From Haladaptatus sp. R4 (GTDB lineage Archaea > Halobacteriota > Halobacteria > Halobacteriales > Haladaptataceae): 64,000 bases of DNA. Positions within the stretch are counted from its first letter, which is position 1, and every line of letters begins with the position of its first letter. The translations under genes were made by a program, and so were the position numbers. Below the pieces are notes generated by a model, which saw only the letters and a program-made list of their open reading frames with translations, was not told the DNA's origin and did no database searches. Positions 8,829-18,172 of the stretch are shown here, piece after piece. The stretch is from positions 985,978 through 1,049,977 of the forward strand of contig NZ_LWHG01000021.1 in assembly GCF_001625445.1 (NCBI RefSeq), in the 5' to 3' direction.

Positions 8829-9194
8829 ATGTCACTCCTCAAAATCAACATCGAAAAACCGGCGCTCGTCGAGGAACGAGTGTACCCGGACGAGGACTCC
8901 GCACCCGCGACCGCCAGCACGAAACCGAAGTCGTTCGATTCCCCTTCGTTGGGACTGTTGAAGCCACTTCTCGGTCTACTCTTGGTCGTCGGTGCCGCCC
9001 TGTTTGCCTACAAACGCCGCTCCGGTTCGAGCGAGGACGAAGCGTCCGAGTTCGAACCCGGTGACTTCGAAACCGACGACTTCGAGGCCGAATCCGGCGG
9101 AAGCGGAAAGGGTCGTGTGTTCGGCCTTCTGGCGGGCGTCCTCTGCCTCGCACTCGTCGCACGAAAGCGGCGAAGCGGCGCGTCTGACGAGTAG
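8829..9194 (+). CDS. small two-helix membrane protein, unknown
   Basis: A protein of 121 residues with two hydrophobic helices (about residues 41-60 and 94-109), each followed by a basic KRRSG or RKRRSG stretch, separated by an acidic Ser/Glu/Asp linker. The repeated helix-plus-RRSG arrangement suggests internal duplication. The ATG at 8829 is preferred to the GTG at 8826 because the TATA spacing fits and no leader is needed. It stands alone after the glycan operon. No family recognised. Confidence 0.6.
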   Translation: MSLLKINIEKPALVEERVYPDEDSAPATASTKPKSFDSPSLGLLKPLLGLLLVVGAALFAYKRRSGSSEDEASEFEPGDFETDDFEAESGGSGKGRVFGLLAGVLCLALVARKRRSGASDE

Positions 9195-9247
9195 CCAAAC
9201 ATATCTTCTTTCTGAGCAACGATTCTCTAATCCGCCCGTACCAAGAG

Positions 9248-9254
9248 TTAAATA
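9248..9254 (+). promoter_or_regulatory. TATA box of the ArlD/E-domain gene
   Basis: TTAAATA is 31-37 bases before the ATG at 9285, predicting a leader of only a few bases. Confidence 0.5.
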
Positions 9255-9284
9255 GGTTGAAATGCTTGTCTTCTAAATATCAGA

Positions 9285-9752
9285 ATGAGCATCAAACCTG
9301 CCGATTACGACCTGCGCGAACTTCGTCGGATGGCTACCGAGGACGAACCACCCCTGGAACTGGCCGCGGGTGAGGACGAACAGTCGGCGGAGGACTTGCT
9401 CCGACTCGGACAACGCGAGGAACTACTGAAACTACAGACGAAGCTGTTGGCGTCCGGTGGGCTTCCGGAGAAACCCTATCTGACCGACCTCCCGACGAGA
9501 TACGGCGCCGAAGTCATCGTCTTCGAATGGCTCGACTTCCTCATCGAAAAATCCGGATTCGAACACACCGGAAACGCACTCTCGTACTACGCCGACATCG
9601 ATTGGGTGAGCGACGGTGCCTACGAGTCGCTCAAGTCGTACATGTACGGATTCTCGGAAACCGACCGCTTTGGCTCCGAGGGACCGGAGCCGCTCGACAC
9701 GAGCGATCACGTTTTGAGTCTCATCTACATCGCCCGTCTGGCGTCGCTGTAA
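9285..9752 (+). CDS. ArlD/ArlE (FlaD/E)-domain protein, stand-alone
   Basis: A 155-residue protein. The central part has the features of the archaellum accessory FlaD/E domain: KPYLTDLP, then VFEWLDFLIEKSG, then ALSYYADIDWVS followed by an aromatic-rich helix ending near YMYGF. In haloarchaea this domain is found in ArlD/ArlE proteins of the archaellar switch complex, which link the motor to the chemotaxis proteins. No other archaellum or chemotaxis gene is visible nearby, so this is an orphan copy. The N-terminal 60 residues are acidic and of no recognised type. Call from pattern recognition; no membrane segments. Confidence 0.7.
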   Translation: MSIKPADYDLRELRRMATEDEPPLELAAGEDEQSAEDLLRLGQREELLKLQTKLLASGGLPEKPYLTDLPTRYGAEVIVFEWLDFLIEKSGFEHTGNALSYYADIDWVSDGAYESLKSYMYGFSETDRFGSEGPEPLDTSDHVLSLIYIARLASL

Positions 9753-9770
9753 CTACCCCCGCAAGCCGTG

Positions 9771-10727
9771 CTATTCCGCGTAGCCCAGATGGCGCAACCT
9801 GTCCTCGATGACGTCGTCGGCCATCTCGTCTCCTTCCTCCGGCGACTCCGCTTTTACGTCCCGGCGTTCGTCCGAGTCGATCTCTACCCACGGCACTTCG
9901 AGTAACTCGCGTTTGTGCAATCCGCGGGGATGACCGTACGTTCGAACCGGTATCGGATAGGTTCGCTCGCCGATGAGGTTGCCGTGGTCGGACGTGATGG
10001 TGGTCTTGCCCGGCAGTTCGTTCAGCAGTCGCTCCACGTGCGGCAACACGATATCGAGGTTCTCCGCGTACGCGGCGACGATACCGGACACGTTCGTCGT
10101 TTCGCGGTACTGAAGCGCGTTCCACGGATGGGGATCCTTCTTGATTTCGTCCTCGTCGAGTTGCATCTCGATCCCGGCGTAGTCGAGTTCCTTCCCCTTC
10201 TCACCCAGGAACGGATAGTGCGGTTGCATGAAGTGGGTGATGATTCGCTTGTCCGGATACCGTTCGTGGGCTTCGAGCGTCCGTTCGACGATCGTTTCGG
10301 GCAGGACGGTTCGGGTCTCCTCGTCCCAATCGTCGTCCAAGAGGTTGACGACGGCGTGGAACGTCCCGTCCGGAATTTTGTAGGCGTGTGGATTCGAGGT
10401 GACGTACACCGTATCGTGGAGTTCGCGCCCGACGTAACTGGCCTGCATGAACTCCCAACTCTCGCTTCCGGGCGACAGTTTGCTCGTCGTCCGTCCGCCG
10501 AAGTCGGCCCGTGCGGTGAACAGGTCGTAGCGACAGGCGTCCAGGATGACGAGGTTGTCCCAGTCCTCCGCCATCACGTCCATACGCGTGTCGTCGTTCA
10601 CGAGTCGGGACACGTACGCGTTCGTGTTCACCGCGTCCTTTCGAAGACGTCGCGTTTCCCCACGAATGAGTTCCGGATTCCGTAGGAGACGAATCAGATT
10701 TTGGGGAGTATATCGCTGCCAGATAGC
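9771..10727 (-). CDS. alkaline-phosphatase-superfamily protein (DACRYD type), paralogue of the 4926 gene
   Basis: A 318-residue relative of the gene at 4926-5891, sharing the blocks WDNLVILDACRYD, HFMQPHYPF, ITSDHGNLIGE and YGHP in the same order, without a sulfatase C/S-x-P-x-R motif. The N-terminus has about 50 extra basic and aromatic residues before the shared domain. The start chosen is the ATG at 10727, which fits the TATA element at 10755-10764; an upstream ATG in the same frame at 10784 would lie before the promoter. It probably acts on a surface-glycan intermediate, by analogy with its paralogue; the reaction is unknown. The two genes flank the glycan operon in opposite orientation. 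Confidence 0.7.
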   Translation of the reverse strand, partial: AIWQRYTPQNLIRLLRNPELIRGETRRLRKDAVNTNAYVSRLVNDDTRMDVMAEDWDNLVILDACRYDLFTARADFGGRTTSKLSPGSESWEFMQASYVGRELHDTVYVTSNPHAYKIPDGTFHAVVNLLDDDWDEETRTVLPETIVERTLEAHERYPDKRIITHFMQPHYPFLGEKGKELDYAGIEMQLDEDEIKKDPHPWNALQYRETTNVSGIVAAYAENLDIVLPHVERLLNELPGKTTITSDHGNLIGERTYPIPVRTYGHPRGLHKRELLEVPWVEIDSDERRDVKAESPEEGDEMADDVIEDRLRHLGYAE

Positions 10728-10754
10728 CATGTGCGAAACACAGTTCCGTTCCAC

Positions 10755-10764
10755 CTTATTTATG
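10755..10764 (-). promoter_or_regulatory. TATA box of the DACRYD-type gene
   Basis: The minus-strand CATAAATAAG is 28-37 bases before the ATG at 10727. The rest of the 268-base gap up to 10995 shows no gene. Confidence 0.5.
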
Positions 10765-10995
10765 CACAGTTTAAGAACGAACACGGGAGACGGTCGGGCC
10801 GATTTTCGCGCTTACAGATCCACGTTCTCTGTTCGTTCTGATCGTTCACTCGGGTCAAACCGTTCAATAGGGAATTTACACGGGTGTCACTGCTGAAACG
10901 AGGCGTGGCGATAGTCGTCGGATGAGAAACGACTGCTCTCCAAGATTTCGAGCAGTCGAGCGGAGACAGGAACTGAGGTCGGAGGAACTCCCGAA

Positions 10996-12117
10996 TCAGT
11001 GAGTTTCGGACGGCGTCTCCGCTCGATCGTGAACGGTGCCATCGACCGTCCTGAGGTGTGAGCCCTCGCGGCCGTTTTTGACGGCCAACGCCTCGGCCAC
11101 GATGCTGTGGGCGACCTGATACGGCGCGCCGCCGCCGAGGTCGAGGCCGACCGGCGTGTAGACGGGATCGAGGTCGCCTAACGCCTCGCCCTCCTCTTCG
11201 AACTCGTCGAGCATCTGCTCGAATCGCTCCTGCGGACCCATCAAACCGACGTACGGCACGTCGGTCGCGAGCAGATCGGCGAGCGCGAGGCGGTCGTCGA
11301 TGAAGTTGTGCGACATCACGACGACGTAGGTATCCCCGTCGAACGCCACGTCGTCGGTCAACGACCGCGGCGAGGTCGAGAGCACCCGGTCGGCGTCGGG
11401 AAATCGTTCCCTCGCCCGGTCGGCACCGCGGAAGGTGGCGACCGTCACGCGGAAATCCACGTTCAGCGCCAGATCCACGACGGGCGCAACGTCGTGACCG
11501 CCGCCGAGGATAACCAACTCCGTCGGCGGAACGATGCGGTCCGCGAACACGGTCGTCACGGTCCCCTCGTCCGTTTCCACGTCGATGGTCCGCGAGCGCT
11601 CGATGTCGGCGGCCCGAATCGCGTCGCCGATTTCCTCGGGGAGGCCGTCGAAGTCATCTGAGTAGGCCCGCTCGCCCACATCGACGGTCTCGTCGTCGCT
11701 CGCCACGACGGTTGCGACAGTGATCGCTTCTCCCGCCTCGTAGGCTTCGACGGCGGGCCGCATCCCCTCGTCGAGCGGTTCGAGGAATAGATCGATGATG
11801 CCGTTGCAACCGACGCCGAGGCCCCACTCGTCGTCGTCGCCGGTCAGGTCGAACGTCTCCAGCGTCGGCTTCCCATCGTCGATCACCCGGTCGGCCAGGT
11901 TCCGAACTTCGTCTTCGAGACATCCGGCGGTAATCGCGCCGACGCCGCCCTCGGTCGGCGAGACGACCATCTTCGCGCCGGGTCGGCGGTACGCGCTCCC
12001 GCGAACGTCGACGACCGTCGCCAACATGGCCGGTCCGTCGGCGTCCAGTCGCTCGCGGATGCTCGCCATCAGTTCCCGTTCCGGTACACTCCACTCGCTT
12101 CGTTCGGTTTCGCTCAT
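10996..12117 (-). CDS. XdhC/CoxF-family molybdenum-cofactor maturation protein
   Basis: A 373-residue XdhC/CoxI-type protein. Family members bind molybdenum cofactor and help sulfurate it and load it into xanthine-dehydrogenase-family enzymes. Visible: N-terminal MLATVVDVRGSAYRRPGAK and the cysteine-containing ITAGCLEDEVR and GVGCNGIIDLF (XdhC domain), then a Rossmann-type nucleotide-binding domain beginning ELVILGGGHDVAPV and a GLMGPQER segment. The last gene of the minus-strand cox operon; its start overlaps the CoxE stop by four bases. It is probably needed to mature the CoxL subunit encoded upstream. Confidence 0.88.
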   Translation of the reverse strand: MSETERSEWSVPERELMASIRERLDADGPAMLATVVDVRGSAYRRPGAKMVVSPTEGGVGAITAGCLEDEVRNLADRVIDDGKPTLETFDLTGDDDEWGLGVGCNGIIDLFLEPLDEGMRPAVEAYEAGEAITVATVVASDDETVDVGERAYSDDFDGLPEEIGDAIRAADIERSRTIDVETDEGTVTTVFADRIVPPTELVILGGGHDVAPVVDLALNVDFRVTVATFRGADRARERFPDADRVLSTSPRSLTDDVAFDGDTYVVVMSHNFIDDRLALADLLATDVPYVGLMGPQERFEQMLDEFEEEGEALGDLDPVYTPVGLDLGGGAPYQVAHSIVAEALAVKNGREGSHLRTVDGTVHDRAETPSETH

Positions 12118-13391
12118 TGTACTTCCTCCATCTGATCCCCGCGCGGTCTCGTGAGCGTGCGCTCCGGACCGTGGCGGGAGAGTTCGGTTGCGATTCGATA
12201 CAGGTCGTCAGGGTCGGCAAAGCCGTACAGGCCGTCGAGATACGGCAACGCCGCCTGCATCCCACGGCAGGCGGGTTCGTAGGCCGGTGACACGGCCAAC
12301 GGATTCAACCAGATGACCCGTCCGGCGCGCCGTGACAGCCACGCCATCGCCGTCGAGAGGTCGTCGACGTCGCCGCGTTCCAACCCGTCGCTGAGGATGA
12401 CGACGGTGCTCCGCCAGTCGATGGTTTCGGCGTGTTCGTCCCGAAGCGTGCCGAGTGCGCCGCCGATCCGCGTCCCGCCGCCCCACTCGGCTTGGGCGGC
12501 CTCCAACGCACCCAGCGCGTCGTGTAGCGTCGGTTCGTCGAACGCCGGGGTCACCTCGCGGAGTTCGGTGTCGAAGAAGAATATCGGCGTCCGTCGCCAC
12601 GCCGTCCGCACTTCGCGCAGGAACTGCAGGAGGAACCCGCGGTCCACGGTATCGAGCACGGACTGGCTCACGTCCACCAGCACCGCACCGCGGGTCTCGG
12701 TTCGCTTTCGAACGCGACCGGGGATGGGAAGCGGCGTGCCGCCGCTCTCGACGCTCCGGCGGAGCGCTCGGCGGGCGTCGACGCCGCGGGGGACGGAAGC
12801 GGGGTCCCACCGTCGTCCGGGAAGCGACGACACCGCCCGCGTGAATTCCGCCGTCGCGTCCGCGACCCGTTCCTCGTCGCGGACGGCGACGGTCGCCGTC
12901 GAAAACCGATCCGAATCGCCGCTGGGACTGTATTTCGCGGCGGTCTTCGTCCCCGTCTCCCCGAGCGGGGAGCGCTCCGGCGAGACGGTCGCTCCCGCTC
13001 CCGTCTCCGATCCTTTCTCCTCGTCCTCGCTCGGTTTGGACTCGCCGTCCTCCTCGGCGGTCGCACCGTCGTTCCCGACGTTCGGCCTGCCCGGTGAGGG
13101 CGCATCCGCCGGGTCCGCCGGATACGGTCGGTCCTCGCCACGAAGGCGCGCCCAGAAGACGGGAAACAGTCGGTCGAACGACTCTCGGGCGCTCACGTCG
13201 GAGAGCAGCGTCGCGCGAAGCGCGGTCCGTACGCTCCCGCGATCACGGCGTTCGACGGCGGTGAGCGCCCGTGCGGCCGAGAGCGCACCATCCCCAGGGA
13301 TGTTCGCGCCCGTTCGATCGAGTTGTACCGTGAACTCCACGAGTTCGGCCCGGAGCCTGTCGGCGGGACGGTCGGACGGCGGAGAGTTCAC
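12114..13391 (-). CDS. coxE: CoxE-like VWA-domain protein
   Basis: A 425-residue protein. In CO-dehydrogenase clusters CoxE works with the AAA ATPase CoxD in inserting the metal centre. The C-terminal half holds a von Willebrand A domain: MIDAS motif DVSQS, later RIGGALGTLRDE and VVILSDGLERGD. The middle (about residues 100-170) is a low-complexity acidic and Ser/Pro/Gly-rich linker that is probably disordered. Overlaps of four bases at both ends (ATGA) place it firmly in the operon. The MIDAS Asp and Ser residues are present, so metal-dependent partner binding should be intact. Confidence 0.85.
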   Translation of the reverse strand: MNSPPSDRPADRLRAELVEFTVQLDRTGANIPGDGALSAARALTAVERRDRGSVRTALRATLLSDVSARESFDRLFPVFWARLRGEDRPYPADPADAPSPGRPNVGNDGATAEEDGESKPSEDEEKGSETGAGATVSPERSPLGETGTKTAAKYSPSGDSDRFSTATVAVRDEERVADATAEFTRAVSSLPGRRWDPASVPRGVDARRALRRSVESGGTPLPIPGRVRKRTETRGAVLVDVSQSVLDTVDRGFLLQFLREVRTAWRRTPIFFFDTELREVTPAFDEPTLHDALGALEAAQAEWGGGTRIGGALGTLRDEHAETIDWRSTVVILSDGLERGDVDDLSTAMAWLSRRAGRVIWLNPLAVSPAYEPACRGMQAALPYLDGLYGFADPDDLYRIATELSRHGPERTLTRPRGDQMEEVQ

Positions 13392-14308
13392 GGCTCGGCG
13401 TGCACCTCCGCGAGCAGGGATTCGAGCACATCGTCGTCGATTCGTTCGACGTCCTCGGCATCCTTCAGCAGACAGCCGAGGGTCTGCCGAGCCGTTTCGA
13501 CCGAGAGGTGCTCGTCCTCGCCGTCTTCGCCACCGTCACCGAGGACGGTCAGCGCCTCCGCCCAATCGAGCGTTTCGGCGAGGCCGGGACGCTTTCTGAG
13601 CGGGCGGTCCCGGAGTTGCTGGGCGACGCCGCAGACGTCCGCCGCGAGTCCGTCGGCGAGTTCCGGCACCTTCCGTTCGATGATGGCCCGCTCCTTCTCG
13701 ACGGACGGCGGGTTCACGTACAGGTACAGACAGCGACGTTTCAGCGCGTCGCTCAGCCCTCGCGTTCGGTTCGAGGTGAGTATCACGACCGGCGGCGTCA
13801 CGGCTTCGACGGTGCCGAGTTCGGGGATGGACACCTGAAAGTCCGAGAGGATTTCGAGCAACAGCGCTTCGAACTCCTCGTCCGCGCGGTCCACCTCGTC
13901 CACGAGGAGCACCGGTGGCCGGTCGCCGTCGCCCGAGAGCGCTTCGAGAAGCGGTCGGGAGAGCAAGTACTCCTCGTCGAAGACGGAGTCGTCGTCCGCG
14001 ACGCCGCCCTCGCCGGACTGGATCGCGAGCAGTTGCTTCGTGTAGTTCCACTCGTACAGCGCGTTCTCGGCAGCCAGTCCCTCGTAGCACTGGAGACGAA
14101 CGAGATCGGTGTCGAACCCCTCGGCGAGCACTTTGGCGAGTTCGGTCTTCCCGGCACCTGGCTCACCCTCCACGAGAAGGGGTTTGCCCATGCGCAGCGC
14201 CAGCAGGACCGTCGTCACTATCTCGTCCTCGGCGACGTACTCCTCGTCGTCGAAGACCGACCGAAGTTCGGCTTCCGTCACGGAGTCGAACCCGTCCGGG
14301 CCCGTCAT
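13388..14308 (-). CDS. coxD: CoxD-like MoxR-family AAA ATPase
   Basis: A 306-residue MoxR-type AAA+ ATPase. Walker A GEPGAGKT at residues 48-55, Walker B LLVDEVDRAD, and sensor-1-like ILTSNRTRGLSDAL are visible. In the CO dehydrogenase system the ATPase/VWA pair CoxD-CoxE is thought to remodel the large subunit during assembly of the active site. It overlaps coxE by four bases and follows coxM after an 83-base gap, so the second half of the operon may have its own initiation. No defect seen. Confidence 0.88.
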   Translation of the reverse strand: MTGPDGFDSVTEAELRSVFDDEEYVAEDEIVTTVLLALRMGKPLLVEGEPGAGKTELAKVLAEGFDTDLVRLQCYEGLAAENALYEWNYTKQLLAIQSGEGGVADDDSVFDEEYLLSRPLLEALSGDGDRPPVLLVDEVDRADEEFEALLLEILSDFQVSIPELGTVEAVTPPVVILTSNRTRGLSDALKRRCLYLYVNPPSVEKERAIIERKVPELADGLAADVCGVAQQLRDRPLRKRPGLAETLDWAEALTVLGDGGEDGEDEHLSVETARQTLGCLLKDAEDVERIDDDVLESLLAEVHAEP

Positions 14309-14391
14309 CGATACCCTCCGGTCACGCCGCGCGGACTCGTCGGTTCCGTCGTGTCAATCACACTCACCCATTGGGTGCGGTCGTTCAAGAC

Positions 14392-15285
14392 TTAGTCGGC
14401 GGCGGCACCACCGCCGTTGGCTCGTTCGACCGCGGCCCCGAGCGCACGCTTCGTGTACACCGACAGGAGGTGAGCGCGGAACTCCGCGGACGCCTGTACG
14501 TCGTCCATCATCAGCATCTCGTCCAGGTCGTCGCCCGCGTGGTCGGCGGCGTCGGCGAGGGAATCCTCGTCCGTCGATCCGCCGACGAGCGCGTCCTCGA
14601 CGGGTTCGAGACGGACGCCGTGGTCCATCACCCCGTTCGCCGCGACGCGGGCCGAGGTCACCTCGTCCCCGTCGACTCCGAGGGCGGCGGCGACGCCGAC
14701 CATGGCGTAGCCTGAGGACGGACTCGGTTTCTTCGCGTATGCACCGCCGATTTCGGGCGCGTTCGGGAGTCGGATTCCCGTGAGCAGTTCGTCCTCGCCG
14801 ACGTCCGTCGCGTACATGCCGAGGAAGAAGTCGTCAACCGGAACCTCGCGTTCGCCGTCGCGACCTTCCACGACTATCGTCGCGTCCGCCGCGAGGGCCG
14901 CCGCCGGGAGGTCGGAGGCAGGGTCGGCGTGCGCGAGGTTACCGCCGATGGTGCCGCGGTTCCGTACCTGTACGTCGCCGATCTGTTCGACCGTGGCCGG
15001 GAAGACGGCCACGTTCTCCGCGAGGTCCGAGGAGTTCACGACGTCGACGTAGTTCGTCATCGCGCCGACCGTCGTCTCGTCGCCGTCCGTCTCGATACCC
15101 GAAATGGAATCGATACCGCTGACGTCGATGAGTGCACCGGGGCTGGCGAGACCGGACTTCATCGTCGGGAGCAGGCTGTGACCGCCCGCGATTATTTCGG
15201 GATCCTCGTCCGCGTGTTCCTCCATCAGATCGAGCGCCTCGGAGACGCTCGACGCTTTGTAGTAGTCGAATTGTGCCGGGAACAT
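14392..15285 (-). CDS. coxM: FAD-binding medium subunit of CO-dehydrogenase-like molybdenum hydroxylase
   Basis: A 297-residue subunit that carries FAD and passes electrons from the iron-sulfur subunit. The N-terminus MFPAQFDYYKASS is characteristic. The FAD-binding motifs are AGGHSLLPTMKSGL and the VRNRGTIGGNLAHADPASDL loop (TIGGN type). The C-terminal part has the CutM-type HLLSVYTKRAL helix. Its start overlaps the coxL stop in a TGATG arrangement, so subunit stoichiometry is probably kept by translational coupling. Length is normal for CoxM/CutM. Confidence 0.9.
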   Translation of the reverse strand: MFPAQFDYYKASSVSEALDLMEEHADEDPEIIAGGHSLLPTMKSGLASPGALIDVSGIDSISGIETDGDETTVGAMTNYVDVVNSSDLAENVAVFPATVEQIGDVQVRNRGTIGGNLAHADPASDLPAAALAADATIVVEGRDGEREVPVDDFFLGMYATDVGEDELLTGIRLPNAPEIGGAYAKKPSPSSGYAMVGVAAALGVDGDEVTSARVAANGVMDHGVRLEPVEDALVGGSTDEDSLADAADHAGDDLDEMLMMDDVQASAEFRAHLLSVYTKRALGAAVERANGGGAAAD

Positions 15286-17667
15286 CAGTTCTCACCTCCG
15301 CTCTCCTCGACCGCGCTCCACACGCGTTCGGGCGTTAGCGGCATGTCGATGTCGTCCACACCGAACGGTTCCAACGCGTCCGTGACGGCGTTGACCAGTG
15401 CCTGTGGCGCGGCGATGGTGCCCGCCTCGCCGACGCCCTTTACGCCGAGCGGGTTGTGCGGACACGGCGTCACCGTGCTTCGTGTCTCGATTTCCGGGAT
15501 GTGTTCGGCCTTCGGAACCGCGTAGTCCTGCATCGATCCCGTGAGGAGCGTGCCGTTGTCGTCGTACACCGCGCCCTCGTACAGCGCCTGTCCGAGGCCC
15601 TGTGCGACGCCGCCGTGGACCTGCCCCTCCACGATTTTCGGGTTGATCTGATTGCCGACGTCGTCCACCGCGACGTAGCGTTCGATGTCGATCTCGCCCG
15701 ATTCGGGGTCGACTTCCACGACGCAGGCGTGGAGTCCGAACGGGAACGTGAAGTTCTCCGGGTCGTAGAACGAGGTGGCTTCCAAACCGGGTTCCATGTC
15801 GTCCGGGATGTCGTGGGCGAGGTACGCCTGCCCGGCGATTTCCTGAATGGAGACGCTCTTGTCCGGGGCCCCGACGAGTTGGAATTCTCCATTTTCGAAC
15901 TCCACGTCGTCCACGTCGGCCTCGAACTGGTGGGCCGCGATCTTCCGCGCCTTCTCCACGATCTTTCCGGCGCTCGTCGCCAGCGAACTGCCGCCGACCG
16001 CCGCGCTTCGGCTTCCGTAGGTACCCATTCCCTGCGGTACCTCGTCGGTGTCGCCCTCGACGATTTCCACGTCGTCGTAGGGGACACCGAGTTCGTCCGC
16101 GATGATCTGGGCGTAGGTCGTCCCGTGGCCCTGTCCGTGGCCCGACGTCCCGCAGTAGGCGGTGACGGTCCCGGACGACTGCATGCGGACGAGCGAACTC
16201 TCCCAAAGCCCGGCCTGTGCGCCGAGTTGTCCGGCGAGTTCGGAGGGTGCGAGCCCGCAGGCTTCGATGTACGCCGAGAGGCCGACGCCGATGTAACGAC
16301 CCTCGTCGCGCAGTTTCTCCTGTCGCTCGCGGAGTTCGTCGTAGTCGAGCGCGTCCAGCGCCTCGTCCAGCGTCTTCTCGTAGTCGCCGCTGTCGTACTC
16401 GACGGCGACCTGCGTCTGATACGGGAAGTCGTCCGAGTCGACGAAGTTCTTCCTCCTGAATTCGGCCGGGTCCTCGCCGATTTCGCGGGCCGCGAGCGTC
16501 ATCATGCGCTCCACGACGTAGGACGCCTCCGGGCGGCCAGCGCCACGATAGGCGTCCACCGGCGGGACGTTAGTGAACGCGCCGTCCACGGAGACGTGAA
16601 TGGCCGGAATGTCGTACTGTCCGGAGAGGAGCGTCCCGTAGAGGTACGTCGGCACGGCCGGTGCGAACGTCGAGAGGTAGGCACCCAGAGCGGCCTTCGT
16701 ATCCACGTCGAAGCCGGTGATGTGGCCGTCCTCGTCCAGCGCCATCTTGGCGTGGGTGACGTGGCCGCGTCCCAGAGCGTCCGTCTCGTAGGTCTCGGTA
16801 CGGGTGGCGACCCATTTCACGGGTCGTTCGAGTTCGCGGGCACAGAGCGCCGTCAGCGCCTCGTCCGCGTAGTGGTGAATCTTCGACCCGAAGCCGCCGC
16901 CCACGTCCGGGGCGCGGATGTGGAGTTTGTTTTCGGGGTGGTCGATGACCCCGGACATCAGAAGGCGGTGGAGGTGCGGGTTCTGGGAAGTCATGGCCAC
17001 CGTAAGCTCGTTGGTGCCACCGTTGTACTCGGCCACCGTCGCCCGCGGTTCCATCGCGTTCGGGATGAGATACTGGTTGTGCAGGTCGGCTTCCACGACC
17101 GTCGCGGCGTTCCTCGAACGCCGCGTCGGTCGTGTCGGCGTCGCCGAGTTCCCAGTCGAGGGCGACGTTGTCGCCTTGGTCCTCGTGGAGCACCGGCGCG
17201 TCGTCTTCGAGCGCCTCCGCGGGGTCCGTCACCGCGTCGAGACGGTCGTAATCCACATCCACCGCGTCGGCCGCTTCCCCTGCGATGTAGCGGTCGTCGG
17301 CGACGACGACCGCGACCGCGTCACCCTGATAGCGTACCCGGTCGCTCGCCAGAATCGGGTGGGCCGGGGTTCGGAGACTGTCGAGCAGCCATCCGACCGG
17401 CAGTTCGCCGGGGACGTCGAAGTCCTCGGCCGTGTACACCGCGACGACGCCGTCCATCGCCTCGGCGTCGCTGGTGTCGATGGAGTTTATTTTCGCGTGG
17501 CCGTACTGGCTCCGCGTGACGGCCATGTGCAGCATGTCCGGGCGCTGGATGTCGTCCGTGTACTCCGCGCGGCCGGTGATGAGCGACGGGTCCTCGCGGC
17601 GCTTGATGGCCGAACCGAGGACTTCCTCGATATCAACGTCGTCCGCGTCCACGGTTTCGATGGACAT
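15285..17667 (-). pseudogene. coxL: molybdopterin large subunit coxL, copy 1, interrupted by one frameshift
   Basis: Large catalytic subunit that binds molybdopterin cofactor. Two frames together cover the whole family: the N-terminal part from ATG 17667 (IKRREDPSLITGRAEYTDD) and the C-terminal part from about 17105. The frame changes near 17109, where removing one base (GAA-C-GCC) joins FEE to AATVVEADLHNQY and restores 793 residues, the normal length. The active-site loop reads DAYRGAGRPE, the form II type, not the AYxCSFR of true form I CO dehydrogenases. The motif GTSGHGQGH (cofactor binding) and a C-terminal KGVGEAGTI are intact. The break could be a real mutation or a sequence error. 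It sits between coxS and coxM with one-base spacing and overlap. Confidence 0.88.
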
Positions 17668-17668
17668 C

Positions 17669-18172
17669 TCAGTCCCCCTCCGCAGCGGTGGTGGCACCCT
17701 CGGCCCGCATCTTCTCGGCGGCGGATTCGACGGCGTTGACGATGTTCTGATAGCCGGTACACCGACAGAGGTTACCTTCCAGCGCCTCGCGGATTTCCTC
17801 CCGCGAGGGGTCGGGGTTCTCTTCGAGGAACTGCTGGGCCGTCATTATCATGCCCGGCGTGCAGTAGCCACACTGCAGACCGTGTTCCTCCTGAAAACTC
17901 TCCTGAACGGGGTTGAGTTCCGGGCCGTCGGCCAACCCCTCGACGGTCGTTACGTCGCATCCGTCGGCCTGCACCGCGAGGACGGTACAGGATTTGACGG
18001 CGTCGCCGTCGAGATGCACCGTACACGCCCCGCAGGTGCTGCTCTCACATCCGACGTTCGGCCCCGTGTATCCCAACTCGTCCCGGAGTGCGTGGACGAG
18101 CAATGTTCGTGATTCGACCGTGAGGTCCTTTTCCTCGCCGTTTACCGTGATCGTGATGTCGTGTTCGGTCAT
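17669..18172 (-). CDS. coxS: iron-sulfur small subunit of CO-dehydrogenase-like hydroxylase
   Basis: A 167-residue subunit with two [2Fe-2S] clusters. The plant-ferredoxin-type cluster is held by C42, C47, C50 and C62 (GCESSTCGAC plus SC), the second by C101, C104, C136 and C138 (LQCGYC and NLCRCTGY). All eight ligands are present. The start ATG at 18172 is set by the four-base overlap with coxG. It ends one base before the coxL start codon. Length and motifs are standard. Confidence 0.93.
   Translation of the reverse strand: MTEHDITITVNGEEKDLTVESRTLLVHALRDELGYTGPNVGCESSTCGACTVHLDGDAVKSCTVLAVQADGCDVTTVEGLADGPELNPVQESFQEEHGLQCGYCTPGMIMTAQQFLEENPDPSREEIREALEGNLCRCTGYQNIVNAVESAAEKMRAEGATTAAEGD

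Noticed and set aside
12313..13599. 428-residue plus-strand frame opposite coxE
   Set aside because: Ser/Arg/Pro-rich composition typical of a shadow; the minus strand holds a clear VWA protein.
15456..17519. 687-residue open frame on the plus strand opposite coxL
   Set aside because: It is the antisense of a recognised coxL frame, low in hydrophobic pattern and rich in Arg and Val; a high-GC shadow frame.
15285..17667. Form I (true) CO dehydrogenase
   Set aside because: The active-site loop is AYRGAGR, the form II type, so a bona fide CO dehydrogenase cannot be claimed.
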